A stretch of 64,000 nucleotides of DNA from Actinostola sp. cb2023. Taxonomy: Eukaryota; Cnidaria; Anthozoa; Actiniaria; Actinostolidae. Within the stretch, counting starts at the first letter, position 1; each line of letters starts with the position of its first letter. A program made the translations under genes and the position numbers. Below, piece after piece: positions 32,124 through 46,936 of this stretch. The stretch spans positions 227,312 to 291,311 of the forward strand of contig JAUJYZ010001274.1 in NCBI GenBank assembly GCA_033675265.1, written 5' to 3'. Below the pieces are notes generated by a model. That model saw only the letters and a program-made list of their open reading frames with translations, searched no databases and was not told where the DNA came from.

Positions 32124-35100
32124 TATCGGATGAACCACTCTTTGTTGAGTTTGATATCTTACATAATTAGACATTCATAATTGATCATTTCTTTTTACCA
32201 TTTGTGTTCCAGGCTTCCATCGAAATCCCTCCAAAATAAGAAGAACGATTATTGTGTTCATCCTAATGGTGGGAGGCCACGAGAGAACGTATACCTTGTT
32301 TTTTGGAATACTTGCAACAAAATCGTACTGATTTTAGACTTCTTCAAAATTCGTAAGTAAATAGAGTGGAACATCTATATAACGGCCACCCTCGGGACTT
32401 TGCATATTGGCCTCTTAATAGAGGTCCGTTATAGATGGCCGCTGTCCTTGACAAAAGACGCATTTACAACAGGGTTAGCCTCGATTCAGAGAACAGTCCG
32501 TGATATACAAAAATGTTTCTATTGTTTCATGTCAACATTTTTTCGCGTTCTTGATGATATTTGTGAATAATTTACACTGACTCGAAGCTAACCCTGAACA
32601 AATGCGACTGTGGTCAATAAGTACAGCGGTTTTTACAGCGATATCTGTTAACTCGAAAAAGGGCTATTAATCCTACCAATGCCGGTTCTATTGATTCCGA
32701 GAACGACTGACGATAAGCTAGCTATTTGTTTAGCCTTAGATTCGTTTTCGTATGAGTAGGAAACCTACGACACGGAGTTCCGGACACGATACGGAATCGA
32801 AGACATCTATTCAACCAATTACAGCGCGCTAAATTATCGCTCTTCCAATCACATTGCACGGCCACCGCACGGCCACCGCACGGCATATCACTGAAAACAC
32901 CGAGAAGCTGTTTTGATAAAACGATATGCGATACAGTCGGGTTTTTTAACCAACTTCGTTGTGTTTGGATATCGGCTGAACCACTTTTTCGAGTGTCTGA
33001 AATATAATAATCATCATCATGTTACCCTCTTGAAATAAAGTCTTCGTCATCTACGTCTTCTTTTGTTTTTCAGCTCCAGCGTAAAATACAGCATGGCATC
33101 TGTACATGGGACTGATGATTACTAGAGTATTAGGGGTTAATATGTATTAGTTTATTAAGGGATAGTCATGACAACTAATAAAGCACGCAGTACATGAGAC
33201 TGACAATTACTAGAGTATTAGGGGTTAATATGTATTAGTTTATTAAGGGATAGTCATGTCAACTAATAAAGCACGCAGTACATGGGACTGACAATTACTA
33301 GAGTATTAGGGGTTAATATGTATTAGTTTATTAAGAAATAGTCATGGCAACTAATAAAGCACGCAGTACATGAGACTGACAATTACTAGAGTATTAGGGG
33401 TTAATATGTATTAGTTTATTAAGGGATAGTCATGGAAACTAATACAGCATGCAGTACATGGGACTGACAATTACTAGAGTATTAGGGGTTAATATGTATT
33501 AGTTTACTAAGGAATAGTCATGGCAACTAATACAGCACGCAGTACATGGGACTGATGATTACTAGAGTATTAGGAGTTAATATGTATTAGTTTATTAAGG
33601 GATAGTCATGGCAACTAATACAGCACGCAGTACATGGGACTGACAATTACTAGAGTATTAGGGGTTAATATGTATTAGTTTATAATTAAGGGATAGTCAT
33701 GACAACTAATACAGCACGCAGTACATGGGACTGATGATTACTAGATTATTAGGAGTTAATATGTATTAGTTTATTAAGGGATAGTCATGGAAACTAATAC
33801 AGCACGCAGTACATGGGACTGACAATTACTAGAGTATTAGCGGTTAACATGTATTAGTTTATTAAGGGATAGCCATGTCAACTAATACAGCACGCAATAC
33901 ACGGGACTGACAATTACTAGAGTGTTAGGGGTTAAAATGCATTAGTTTATTAAGGGATAGCCATGTCAACTAATACAGCACGCAATACATGGGACTGACA
34001 ATTACTAGAGTATTAGGGGTTAACATGTATTAGTGTATTAAGGGATAGCCATGCCAACTAATACAGCACGCAGTACATGGGACTGACAATTACTAGAGTA
34101 TTAGGGGTTAACATGTATTAGTTTATTAAGGGATAGCCATGTCAACTAATACAGCACGCAGTACATGGGACTGACAATTACTAGAGTATTAGGGGTTAAT
34201 ATGTATTAGTTTATTAAGGGATAGTCATGGCAACTAATACAGCACGCAGTACATGGGACTGACAATTACTAGAGTATTAGGTGTTAATATGTATTAGTTT
34301 ATGAAGGAATTGACATGGCAACTAATGCAGTACGCAGTACATGGGACTGATGATTACTAGAGTATTAGGGGTTAATATGTATTAGTTTATTAAGGGATAG
34401 TCATGGCAACTAATACAGCACGCATTACATGGTACTGACAATTACTAGAGTATTAGGGGTTAATATGTATTAGTTTATTAAGGAATTGACATGGCAACTA
34501 ATGCAGTACGCAGTACATGGGACTGACAAATACTAGAGTATTAGGGGTTAATATGTATTAGTTTATTAAGGGATAGTCATGGCAACTATTACAGCACGCA
34601 GTACATGGTACTGACATTTACTAGAGTATTCGGGGTTAATATGTATTAGTTTATTAAGAGATAGTCATGGAAACTAATACAACATGCAGTACATGGGACT
34701 GACAATTACTAGAGTATTAGGGGTTAATATGTATTAGTTTACTAAGGGATAGTCATGGCAACTAATACAGCACGCAGTACATGGGACTGATGATTACTAG
34801 AGTATTAGGGGTTAATATGTATTAGTTTATAATTAAGGGATAGTCATGACAACTAATACAGCACGCAGTACATGGGACTGATGATTACTAGAGTATTAGG
34901 AGTTAATATGTATTAGTTTATTAAGGGATAGTCATGGAAACTAATACAGCACGCAGTACATGGGACTGACAATTACTAGAGTATTAGCGGTTAACATGTA
35001 TTAGTTTATTAAGGGATAGTCATGGCAACTAATATGGGACTGACAATTATTAGAGTATTAGGGGTTAATATGTATTAGTTTATAATTAAGGGATAGTCAT

Positions 35101-38100
35101 GACAACTAATACAGCACGCAGTACATGGGACTGATGATTACTAGAGTATTAGGAGTTAATATGTATTAGTTTATTAAGGGATAGTCATGGAAACTAATAC
35201 AGCACGCAGTACATGGGACTGACAATTACTAGAGTATTAGCGGTTAACATGTATTAGTTTATTAAGGGATAGTCATGGCAACTAATACAGCACGCAGTAC
35301 ATGGGACTGACAATTACTAGAGTATTAGAGGTTAACATGTATTAGTTTATTAAGGGATAGCCATGTCAACTAATACAGGCACGCAGTACATGGTACTGAC
35401 AATTACTAGAGTATTAGGGGTTAATATGTATTAGTTTATTAAGGAATTGACATGGCAACTAATGCAGTACGCAGTACATGGGAGTGACAAATACTAGAGT
35501 ATTAGGGGTTAATATGTATTAGTTTATTAAGGGATAGTCATGGCAACTATTACAGCACGCAGTACATGGGACTGACAATTACTAGAGTATTAGGGGTTAA
35601 TATGTATTAGTTTATTAAGGGACAGTCATGGCAACTAATACAGCACGCTGTAAATGGGACTGACATTTACTAGAGTATTCGGGGTTAATATGTATTAGTT
35701 TATTAAGAGATAGTCATGGAAACTAATACAGCATGCAGTACATGGGACTGACAATTACTAGAGTATTAGGGGTTAATATGTATTAGTTTACTAAGGGATA
35801 GTCATGGCAACTAATACAGCACGCAGTACATGGGACTGATGATTACTAGAGTATTAGGAGTTAATATGTATTAGTTTATTAAGGGATAGTCATGGCAACT
35901 AATACAGCACGCAGTACATGGGACTGACAATTACTAGAGTATTAGGGGTTAATATGTATTAGTTTATAATTAAGGGATAGTCATGACAACTAATACAGCA
36001 CGCAGTACATGGGACTGATGATTACTAGAGTATTAGGAGTTAATATGTATTAGTTTATTAAGGGATAGTCATGGAAACTAATACAGCACGCAGTACATGG
36101 GACTGACAATTACTAGAGTATTAGCGGTTAACATGTATTAGTTTATTAAGGGATAGTCATGGCAACTAATATGGGACTGACAATTACTAGAGTATTAGGG
36201 GTTAATATGTATTAGTTTATAATTAAGGGATAGTCATGACAACTAATACAGCACGCTGTAAATGGGACTGATGATTACTAGAGTATTAGGAGTTAATATG
36301 TATTAGTTTATTAAGGGATAGTCATGGAAACTAATACAGCACGCAGTACATGGGACTGACAATTACTAGAGTATTAGCGGTTAACATGTATTAGTTTATT
36401 AAGGGATAGTCATGGCAACTAATACAGCACGCAGTACATGGGAGTGACAATTACTAGAGTATTAGCGGTTAATATGTATTAGTTTATTAAGGAATTGACA
36501 TGGCAACTAATGCAGTACGCAGTACATGGGAGTGACAAATACTAGAGTATTAGGGGTTAATATGTATTAGTTTATTAAGGGATAGTCATGGCAACTATTA
36601 CAGCACGCAGTACATGGGACTGACATTTACTAGAGTATTCGGGGTTAATATGTATTAGTTTATTAAGAGATAGTCATGGAAACTAATACAGCATGCAGTA
36701 CATGGGACTGACAATTACTAGAGTATTAGGGGTTAATATGTATTAGTTTACTAAGGGATAGTCATGGCAACTAATACAGCACGCAGTACATGGGACTGAT
36801 GATTACTAGAGTATTAGGAGTTAATATGTATTAGTTTATTAAGGGATAGTCATGGCAACTAATACAGCACGCAGTACATGGGACTGACAATTACTAGAGT
36901 ATTAGGGGTTGATATGTATTAGTTTATAATTAAGGGATAGTCATGACAACTAATACAGCACGCAGTACATGGGACTGATGATTACTAGAGTATTAGGAGT
37001 TAATATGTATTAGTTTATTAAGGGATAGTCATGGAAACTAATACAGCACGCAGTACATGGGACTGACAATTACTGGAGTATTAGCGGTTAACATGTATTA
37101 GTTTATTAAGGGATAGTCATGGCAACTAATATGGGACTGACACATTACTAGAGTATTAGGGGTTAATATGTATTAGTTTATAATTAAGGGATAGTCATGA
37201 CAACTAATACAGCACGCTGTAAATGGGACTGATGATTACTAGAGTATTAGGAGTTAATATGTATTAGTTTATTAAGGGATAGTCATGGAAACTAATACAG
37301 CACGCAGTACATGGGACTGACAATTACTAGAGTATTAGCGGTTAACATGTATTAGTTTATTAAGGGATAGTCATGGCAACTAATACAGCACGCAGTACAT
37401 GGGACTGACAATTACTAGAGTATTAGAGGTTAACATGTATTAGTTTATTAAGGGATAGCCATGTCAACTAATACAGGCACGCAGTACATGGGACTGACAA
37501 TTACTAGAGTATTAGGGGTTAACATGCATTAGTTTATTAAGGGATAGCCATGTCAACTAATACAGCACGCAGTACATGGGACTGACAATTACTAGAGTAT
37601 TAGGGGTTAATATGTATTAGTTTATTAAGGAATTGACATGGCAACTAATGCAGTACGCAGTATATGGGACTGACAATTACTAGAGTATTAGGGATTAATA
37701 TGTATTAGTTTATTAAGGGATAGTCATGACAACTAATACAGCACGCAGTACATGGGACTGATGATTACTAGAGTATTAGGAGTTAATATGTATTAGTTTA
37801 TTAAGGGATAGTCATGGAAACTAATACAGCACGCAGTACATGGGACTGACAATTACTAGAGTATTAGCGGTTAACATGTATTAGTTTATTAAGGGATAGT
37901 CATGGCAACTAATATGGGACTGACAATTACTAGAGTATTAGGGGTTAATATGTATTAGTTTATAATTAAGGGATAGTCATGACAACTAATACAGCACGCT
38001 GTAAATGGGACTGATGATTACTAGAGTATTAGGAGTTAATATGTATTAGTTTATTAAGGGATAGTCATGGAAACTAATACAGCACGCAGTACATGGGACT

Positions 38101-39030
38101 GACAATTACTAGAGTATTAGCGGTTAACATGTATTAGTTTATTAAGGGATAGTCATGGCAACTAATACAGCACGCAGTACATGGGACTGACAATTACTAG
38201 AGTATTAGAGGTTAACATGTATTAGTTTATTAAGGGATAGCCATGTCAACTAATACAGGCACGCAGTACATGGGACTGACAATTACTAGAGTATTAGGGG
38301 TTAACATGCATTAGTTTATTAAGGGATAGCCATGTCAACTAATACAGCACGCAGTACATGGGACTGACAATTACTAGAGTATTAGGGGTTAATATGTATT
38401 AGTTTATTAAGGAATTGACATGGCAACTAATGCAGTACGCAGTATATGGGACTGACAATTACTAGAGTATTAGGGATTAATATGTATTAGTTTATTAAGG
38501 GATAGTCATGGCAACTAATACAGCACGCAGTACATGGGACTGACATTTACTAGAGTATTCGGGGTTAATATGTATTAGTTTATTAAGAGATAGTCATGGA
38601 AACTAATACAGCATGCAGTACATGGGACTGACAATTACTAGAGTATTAGGGGTTAATATGTATTAGTTTACTAAGGGATAGTCATGGCAACTAATACAGC
38701 ACGCAGTACATGGGACTGATGATTACTAGAGTATTAGGAGTTAATATGTATTAGTTTATTAAGGGATAGTCATGGCAAACTAATACAGCACGCAGTACAT
38801 GGGACTGACAATTACTAGAGTATTAGGGGTTAATATGTATTAGTTTATAATTAAGGGATAGTCATGACAACTAATACAGCACGCAGTACATGGGACTGAT
38901 GATTACTAGAGTATTAGGAGTTAATATGTATTAGTTTATTAAGGAATAGTCATGGAAACTAATACAGCACGCAGTACATGGGACTGACAATTACTAGAGT
39001 ATAGGCGGTTAACATGTATTAGTTTATTAA

Positions 39031-39477
39031 GAGGATATTTATTTGAACATCGCGTAATATCCGCGAAAAGCGCCAAAAACGAGCGCTTTTGAACAGTTTG
39101 ACTTTCGATTTTCGCTTTGGATTAACACTCTAATTTTATTTTAACTAAGCACAAACTATTAAAAACAAAGTAAACTGTCTGTTTTAAAGCTGTTTTAGCG
39201 TTGTACAAAGCCATTTTCCTGCTTTTTGTTTCAAATTTAAGGTAATTCAGGGGAAAAACATCAGCAATAATAGTAAATATACAGATCTAGCCCATGTGGA
39301 CAGTTTTCAAGTCAAGTTTTCACTTTGGATTAACACTCTAATTTCACTTTTACCGGTCAAAAAACCATCCCAAATAGCTTGAACTCTTTGCTAAAGCAGT
39401 TTTAGCCTTGTACAAAACGTATTCTCCATGCTATTGGTTTTTGGCGCTCAATACGCGCGTTCGTAAAAAATCTCCTC
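39031..39477. mobile_element. TTAA-flanked MITE, GAGGA family, copy 2
   Basis: TTAA lies at 39027-39030 and 39478-39481, ends as in 2430-2874, orientation reversed. It is inserted in the TTATTAAGGG site of a satellite unit. Confidence 0.9.
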
Positions 39478-42400
39478 TTAAGGGATAGTCATGGCAACTA
39501 ATATGGGACTGACAATTACTAGAGTATTAGGGGTTAATATGTATTAGTTTTTTAAGGGATAGTCATGGCAACTAATACAGCACGCAGTACATGGGACTGA
39601 CAATTACTAGAGTATTAGGGGTTAACATGTATTAGTTTATTAAGGGATAGCCATGTCAACTAATACAGGCACGCAGTACATGGGACTGACAATTACTAGA
39701 GTATTAGGGGTTAACATGCATTAGTTTATTAAGGGATAGCCATGTCAACTAATACAGCACGCAATACATGGGACTGACAATTACTAGAGTGTTAGGGGTT
39801 AACATGCATAAGTTTATTAAGGGATAGTCATGTCAACTAATACAGCACGCAGTACATGGGACTGACAATTACTAGAGTATTAAGGGTTAACATGTATTAG
39901 TGTATTAAGGGATAGCCATGTCAACTAATACAGCACGCAGTACATGGGACTGACAATTACTAGAGTATTAGGGGTTAATATGTATTAGTTTATTAAGGGA
40001 TAGCCATGTCAACTAATACAGCACGCAGTACATGGGACTGACAATTACTAGAGTATTAGGGGTTAACATGCATTAGTTTATTAAGGGAAGCCATGTCAAC
40101 TAATACAGCACGCAGTACATGGGACTGACAATTACTAGAGTATTAGGGGTTAACATGTATTAGTTTATTAAGGGATAGCCATGTCAACTAATACAGCACG
40201 CAGTACATGGGACTGACAATTACTAGAGTATTAGGGGTTAACATGTATTAGTTTATTAAGGGATAGCCATGTCAACTAATACAGCACGCAGTACATGGGA
40301 CTGACAATTACTAGAGTATTAGGGGTTAACATGCATTAGTTTATTAGGGATGTCCATGTCAACTAATACAGCACGCAGTACATGGGACTGACAATTACTA
40401 GAGTATTAGGGGTTAACATGTATTAGTTTATTAAGGGATAGCCATGTCAACTAATACAGCACGCAGTACATGGGACTGACAATTACTAGAGTATTAGGGG
40501 TTAACATGCATTAGTTTATTAAGGGATAGCCATGTCAACTAATACAGCACGCAGTACATGGGACTGACAATTACTAGAGTATTAGGAGTTAATATGTATT
40601 AGTTTATTAAGGGATAGTCATGGAAACTAATACAGCACGCAGTACATGGGACTGACAATTACTAGAGTATTAGGGGTTAATATGTATTAGTTTATTAAGG
40701 GATTGACATGGCAACTAATGCAGTACGCAGTACATGGGAGTGACAAATACTAGAGTATTAGGGTTAATATGTATTAGTTTATTAAGGGATAGTCATGGCA
40801 ACTATTACAGCACGCAGTACATGGGACTGACATTTACTAGAGTATTCGGGGTTAATATGTATTAGTTTATTAAGGGATAGTCATGACAACTAATACAGCA
40901 CGCAGTACATGGGACTGACAATTACTAGAGTATTAGGGGTTAATATGTATTAGTTTACTAAGGGATAGTCATGGCAACTAATACAGCACGCAGTACATGG
41001 GACTGATGATTACTAGAGTATTAGGAGTTAATATGTATTAGTTTATTAAGGGATAGTCATGGCAACTAATACAGCACGCAGTACATGGGACTGACAATTA
41101 CTAGAGTATTAGGGGTTAATATGTATTAGTTTATAATTAAGGGATAGTCATGACAACTAATACAGCACGCAGTACATGGGACTGATGATTACTAGAGTAT
41201 TAGGAGTTAATATGTATTAGTTTATTAAGGGATAGTCATGGAAACTAATACAGCACGCAGTACATGGGACTGACAATTACTAGAGTATTAGCGGTTAACA
41301 TGTATTAGTTTATTAAGGGATAGTCATGGCAACTAATATGGGACTGACAATTACTAGAGTATTAGGGGTTAATATGTATTAGTTTATAATTAAGGGATAG
41401 TCATGACAACTAATACAGCACGCTGTAAATGGGACTGATGATTACTAGAGTATTAGGAGTTAATATGTATTAGTTTATTAAGGGATAGTCATGGAAACTA
41501 ATACAGCACGCAGTACATGGGACTGACAATTACTAGAGTATTAGCGGTTAATATGTATTAGTTTATTAAAGGATAGTCATGGCAACTAATACAGCACGCA
41601 GTACATGGGACTGACAATTACTAGAGTATTAGAGGTTAATATGTATTAGTTTATTAAGGGATAGCCATGGCAACTAATACAGCACGCAGTACATGGGACT
41701 GACAATTACTAGAGTATTAGGGGTTAATATGTATTAGTTTATTAAGGGATAGTCATGGCAACTAATACAGCACGCAGTACATGGGACTGACAATTACTAG
41801 AGTATTAGGGGTTAATATGTATTAGTTTATTAAGGGATAGACATGGCAACTAATACAGTACGCAGTATATGGGACTGACAATTACTAGAGTATTAGGGAT
41901 TAATATGTATTAGTTTATTAAGGGATAGTCATGACAACTAATACAGCACGCAGTACATGGGACTGATGATTACTAGAGTATTAGGAGTTAATATGTATTA
42001 GTTTATTAAGGGATAGTCATGGAAACTAATACAGCACGCAGTACATGGGACTGACAATTACTAGAGTATTAGCGGTTAACATGTATTAGTTTATTAAGGG
42101 ATAGTCATGGCAACTAATATGGGACTAACAATTACTAGAGTATTAGGGGTTAATATGTATTAGTTTATAATTAAGGGATAGTCATGACAACTAATACAGC
42201 ACGCTGTAAATGGGACTGATGATTACTAGAGTATTAGGAGTTAATATGTATTAGTTTATTAAGGGATAGTCATGGAAACTAATACAGCACGCAGTACATG
42301 GGACTGACAATTACTAGAGTATTAGCGGTTAACATGTATTAGTTTATTAAGGGATAGTCATGGCAACTAATACAGCACGCAGTACATGGGACTGACAATT

Positions 42401-43234
42401 ACTAGAGTATTAGAGGTTAACATGTATTAGTTTATTAAGGGATAGCCATGTCAACTAATACAGGCACGCAGTACATGGGACTGACAATTACTAGAGTATT
42501 AGGGGTTAACATGCATTAGTTTATTAAGGGATAGCCATGTCAACTAATACAGCACGCAGTACATGGGACTGACAATTACTAGAGTATTAGGGGTTAATAT
42601 GTATTAGTTTATTAAGGAATTGACATGGCAACTAATGCAGTACGCAGTATATGGGACTGACAATTACTAGAGTATTAGGGATTAATATGTATTAGTTTAT
42701 TAAGGGATAGTCATGGCAACTAATACAGCACGCAGTACATGGGACTGACATTTACTAGAGTATTCGGGGTTAATATGTATTAGTTTATTAAGAGATAGTC
42801 ATGGAAACTAATACAGCATGCAGTACATGGGACTGACAATTACTAGAGTATTAGGGGTTAATATGTATTAGTTTACTAAGGGATAGTCATGGCAACTAAT
42901 ACAGCACGCAGTACATGGGACTGATGATTACTAGAGTATTAGGAGTTAATATGTATTAGTTTATTAAGGGATAGTCATGGCAACTAATACAGCACGCAGT
43001 ACATGGGACTGACAATTACTAGAGTATTAGGGGTTAATATGTATTAGTTTATAATTAAGGGATAGTCATGACAACTAATACAGCACGCAGTACATGGGAC
43101 TGATGATTACTAGAGTATTAGGAGTTAATATGTATTAGTTTATTAAGGAATAGTCATGGAAACTAATACAGCACGCAGTACATGGGACTGACAATTACTA
43201 GAGTATAGGCGGTTAACATGTATTAGTTTATTAA

Positions 43235-43679
43235 GAGGATATTTATTGGAACATCGCGTAATATCCGCGAAAAGCGCCAAAAACGAGCGCTTTTGAACAG
43301 TTTGACTTTCGATTTTCGCTTTGGATTAACACTCTAATTTTATTTTAACTAAGCACAAACTATTAAAAACAAAGTAAACTGTCTGTTTAAAGCTGTTTTA
43401 GCGTTGTACAAAGCCATTTTCCTGCTTTTTGTTTCAAATTTAAGGTAATTCAGGGGGAAAACATCAGCAATAATAGTAAATATACAGATCTAGCCCATGT
43501 GGACAGTTTTCAAGTCAAGTTTACACTTTGGATTAACACTCTAATTTCACTTTTACCGGTCAAAAACCATCCCAAATAGCTTGAACTCTTTGCTAAAGCA
43601 GTTTTAGCCTTGTACAAAACGTATTCTCCATGCTATTGGTTTTTGGCGCTCAATACGCGCGTTCGTAAAAAATCTCCTC
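43235..43679. mobile_element. TTAA-flanked MITE, GAGGA family, copy 3
   Basis: Same satellite site, orientation and flanking unit variants as copy 2, 4204 bp further on. It arose by duplication of the surrounding array segment and not by a new insertion. Confidence 0.9.
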
Positions 43680-45777
43680 TTAAGGGATAGTCATGGCAAC
43701 TAATATGGGACTGACAATTACTAGAGTATTAGGGGTTAATATGTATTAGTTTTTTTTAAGGGATAGTCATGGCAACTAATACAGCACGCAGTACATGGGA
43801 CTGACAATTACTAGAGTATTAGGGGTTAACATGTATTAGTTTATTAAGGGATAGCCATGTCAACTAATACAGGCACGCAGTACATGGGACTGACAATTAC
43901 TAGAGTATTAGGGGTTAACATGCATTAGTTTATTAAGGGATAGCCATGTCAACTAATACAGCACGCAATACATGGGACTGACAATTACTAGAGTGTTAGG
44001 GGTTAACATGCATTAGTTTATTAAGGGATAGTCATGTCAACTAATACAGCACGCAGTACATGGGACTGACAATTACTAGAGTATTAAGGGTTAACATGTA
44101 TTAGTGTATTAAGGGATAGCCATGTCAACTAATACAGCACGCAGTACATGGGACTGACAATTACTAGAGTATTAGGGGTTAACATGTATTAGTTTATTAA
44201 GGGATAGCCATGTCAACTAATACAGCACGCAGTACATGGGACTGACAATTACTAGAGTATTAGGGGTTAACATGCATTAGTTTATTAAGGGATGGCCATG
44301 TCAACTAATACAGCACGCAGTACATGGGACTGACAATTACTAGAGTATTAGGGGTTAACATGTATTAGTTTATTAAGGGATAGCCATGTCAACTAATACA
44401 GCACGCAGTACATGGGACTGACAATTACTAGAGTATTAGGGGTTAACATGTATTAGTTTATTAAGGGATAGCCATGTCAACTAATACAGCACGCAGTACA
44501 TGGGACTGACAATTACTAGAGTATTAGGGGTTAACATGCATTAGTTTATAGGGATGTCCATGTCAACTAATACAGCACGCAGTACATGGGACTGACAATT
44601 ACTAGAGTATTAGGGGTTAACATGTATTAGTTTATTAAGGGATAGCCATGTCAACTAATACAGGCACGCAGTACATGGGACTGACAATTACTAGAGTATT
44701 AGGGGTTAACATGCATTAGTTTATTAAGGGATAGCCATGTCAACTAATACAGCACGCAATACATGGGACTGACAATTACTAGAGTGTTAGGGGTTAACAT
44801 GCATTAGTTTATTAAGGGATAGTCATGTCAACTAATACAGCACGCAGTACATGGGACTGACAATTACTAGAGTATTAAGGGTTAACATGTATTAGTGTAT
44901 TAAGGGATAGCCATGTCAACTAATACAGCACGCAGTACATGGGACTGACAATTACTAGAGTATTAGGGGTTAACATGTATTAGTTTATTAAGGGATAGCC
45001 ATGTCAACTAATACAGCACGCAGTACATGGGACTGACAATTACTAGAGTATTAGGGGTTAACATGTATTAGTTTATTAAGGGATAGCCATGTCAACTAAT
45101 ACAGCACGCAGTACATGGGACTGACAATTACTAGAGTATTAGGGGTTAATATGTATTAGTTTATTAAGGGATAGCCATGTCAACTAATACAGCACGCAGT
45201 ACATGGGACTGACAATTACTAGAGTATTAGGGGTTAACATGTATTAGTTTATTAAGGGATAGCCATGTCAACTAATACAGCACGCAGTACATGGGACTGA
45301 CAATTACTAGAGTATTAGGGGTTAACAATTAGTTTACTAGGGATGTCCATGTCAACTAATACAGCACGCAGTACATGGGACTGACAATTACTAGAGTATT
45401 AGGGGTTAACATGTATTAGTTTATTAAGGGATAGCCATGTCAACTAATACAGCACGCAGTACATGGGACTGACAATTACTAGAGTATTAGGGGTTAACAT
45501 GTATTAGTTTATTAAGGGATAGCCATGTCAACTAATACAGCACGCAGTACATGGGACTGACAATTACTAGAGTATTAGGGGTTAACATGCATTAGTTTAT
45601 AGGGATGTCCATGTCAACTAATACAGCACGCAGTACATGGGACTGACAATTACTAGAGTATTAGGGGTTAACATGTATTAGTTTATTAAGGGATAGCCAT
45701 GTCAACTAATACAGCACGCAGTACATGGGACCGACAATTACTAGAGTATTAGGGGTTAATATGTATTAGTTTATTAA

Positions 45778-46542
45778 AGTGCTAATCATATTCATTTTGA
45801 AATCACTAGTAAATCCTGCAATCTGATTGGCTAAAAATGGTGCGATTAAATCATTAATTGCACTATTTTGGATCATTAATTGCACCAATTTTTTTTTTTT
45901 TTTTTAATTTTCGCACAGAAACTCTAATTTTATTAAATTCAAACGATTCTTCATAAAAAGTAATTTGTAATTTAGAATGAAAGAGTTGTATTTTAGGCAT
46001 CAAAATTATTCTTATTATTGCAACTTACCACCTAAGATTTCAAAATGAATATGATTAATAGGTAATTGAACTTCGTGTCGTGCAATTTAGGTCTGAAATC
46101 ATACTCGTGATAACAAATTGCACTCCCGCTACGCGGTCGTGCAATTTTGTAATCACTCGTATGATTTCAGACCAAATTGCACTCCACTCAGTTCTATTAC
46201 CATTACATATCAGGGTTTTGGGATTCTTTTGAAAATCGATTACATATAACGTGAATAGTGGGATGGTTCAGTATTTTGTGATTTGAGCTTCGTATTTGCG
46301 AGTTATGAAGATTTGAAATCATGATATACTAATTAGGTGACGTCAATGCAGGCATTTGCCGTAACTTATTTTAACTTTTTCAAGTAGCACTCTTTTCTAA
46401 AATAGAAATAAAAGTTTAACATCATTTATATAAGTTGTAGAATGACTTTTGCGAAGCTCAAATCACAAAATACTGAACCATCCCACTATTCACTTCATAT
46501 ACAATCGATTTTCAAAAGAAACCCAAAACCCTGATATGCACT
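45778..46542. mobile_element. TTAA-flanked element, AGTGC family (765 bp)
   Basis: TTAA lies at 45774-45777 and 46543-46546, ends AGTGC...GCACT. Its right part is an inverted repeat (46205-46300 against 46450-46537) built on CAGTATTTTGTGATTTGAGC. It interrupts the last satellite unit. Confidence 0.75.
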
Positions 46543-46936
46543 TTAAGGGATAGTCATGTCAACTAATACAGATGTATTAAAACAAATGTTTTGGGTGTCC
46601 AGAGTGTTTGTTGTTATTATTTGTGTTTTCATGTTGTATATAATTTATAGTCTTAATGGTTTGCTCACTACGTTATTCCAAACACGAACATTATCGTGTC
46701 CATACGACTGACTTAGTCACGTACGGGGAGCATGAACGAGAACATTATTTATCGAAGTTAGTCATGATGTGAAACATGGCGACATATCAACCAATCGAGA
46801 AAATGGCAACATAAGCACATGCATAAAGTTGTACGCAAGCGCAAAGTGAATTTTCGTTATCATTTCCGGCCTCTCGACTTCTGACTAACAATTAATAATT
46901 AAACTAATTATTGTGTTTATGAGTGTCGTGTATATA

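Larger units (their letters stand above)
33100..45777. repeat. 88-bp satellite array, about 130 units
   Basis: The consensus unit runs from GGACTGACAATTACTAGAGT through TATTAGGGGTTAATATG, TTATTAAGGGATAGTCATGG and CAACTAATACAGCACGCAG. Length classes are 88 bp (main), 91 bp (TTTATAATTAAGGG) and 74 bp (lacking ACAGCACGCAGTAC). Each unit holds an inverted pair, TGTATTAGTT and AACTAATACA. Variants group into blocks, and one block of about 4.2 kb is duplicated. TTAA elements sit at 39031 and 43235, and one follows at 45778. No open frame persists. Confidence 0.98.
32124..46915. repeat. Dispersed block, copy B (with expanded satellite)
   Basis: It is collinear with 835-3250 outside the satellite. 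Left flank 32124-33100, right flank 46543-46915. It lies downstream of exon 4 of the PAN/EGF gene, or between exon 4 and the candidate exon at 50046. Confidence 0.8.

Noticed and set aside
33100..45777. CRISPR-like array
   Set aside because: Units are contiguous 88-bp tandem copies with no unique spacers, in an animal genome.
33100..45777. Internal telomeric repeat (TTAGGG-like strings)
   Set aside because: The unit has TATTAGGGGTTAAT once per 88 bp, not tandem TTAGGG.
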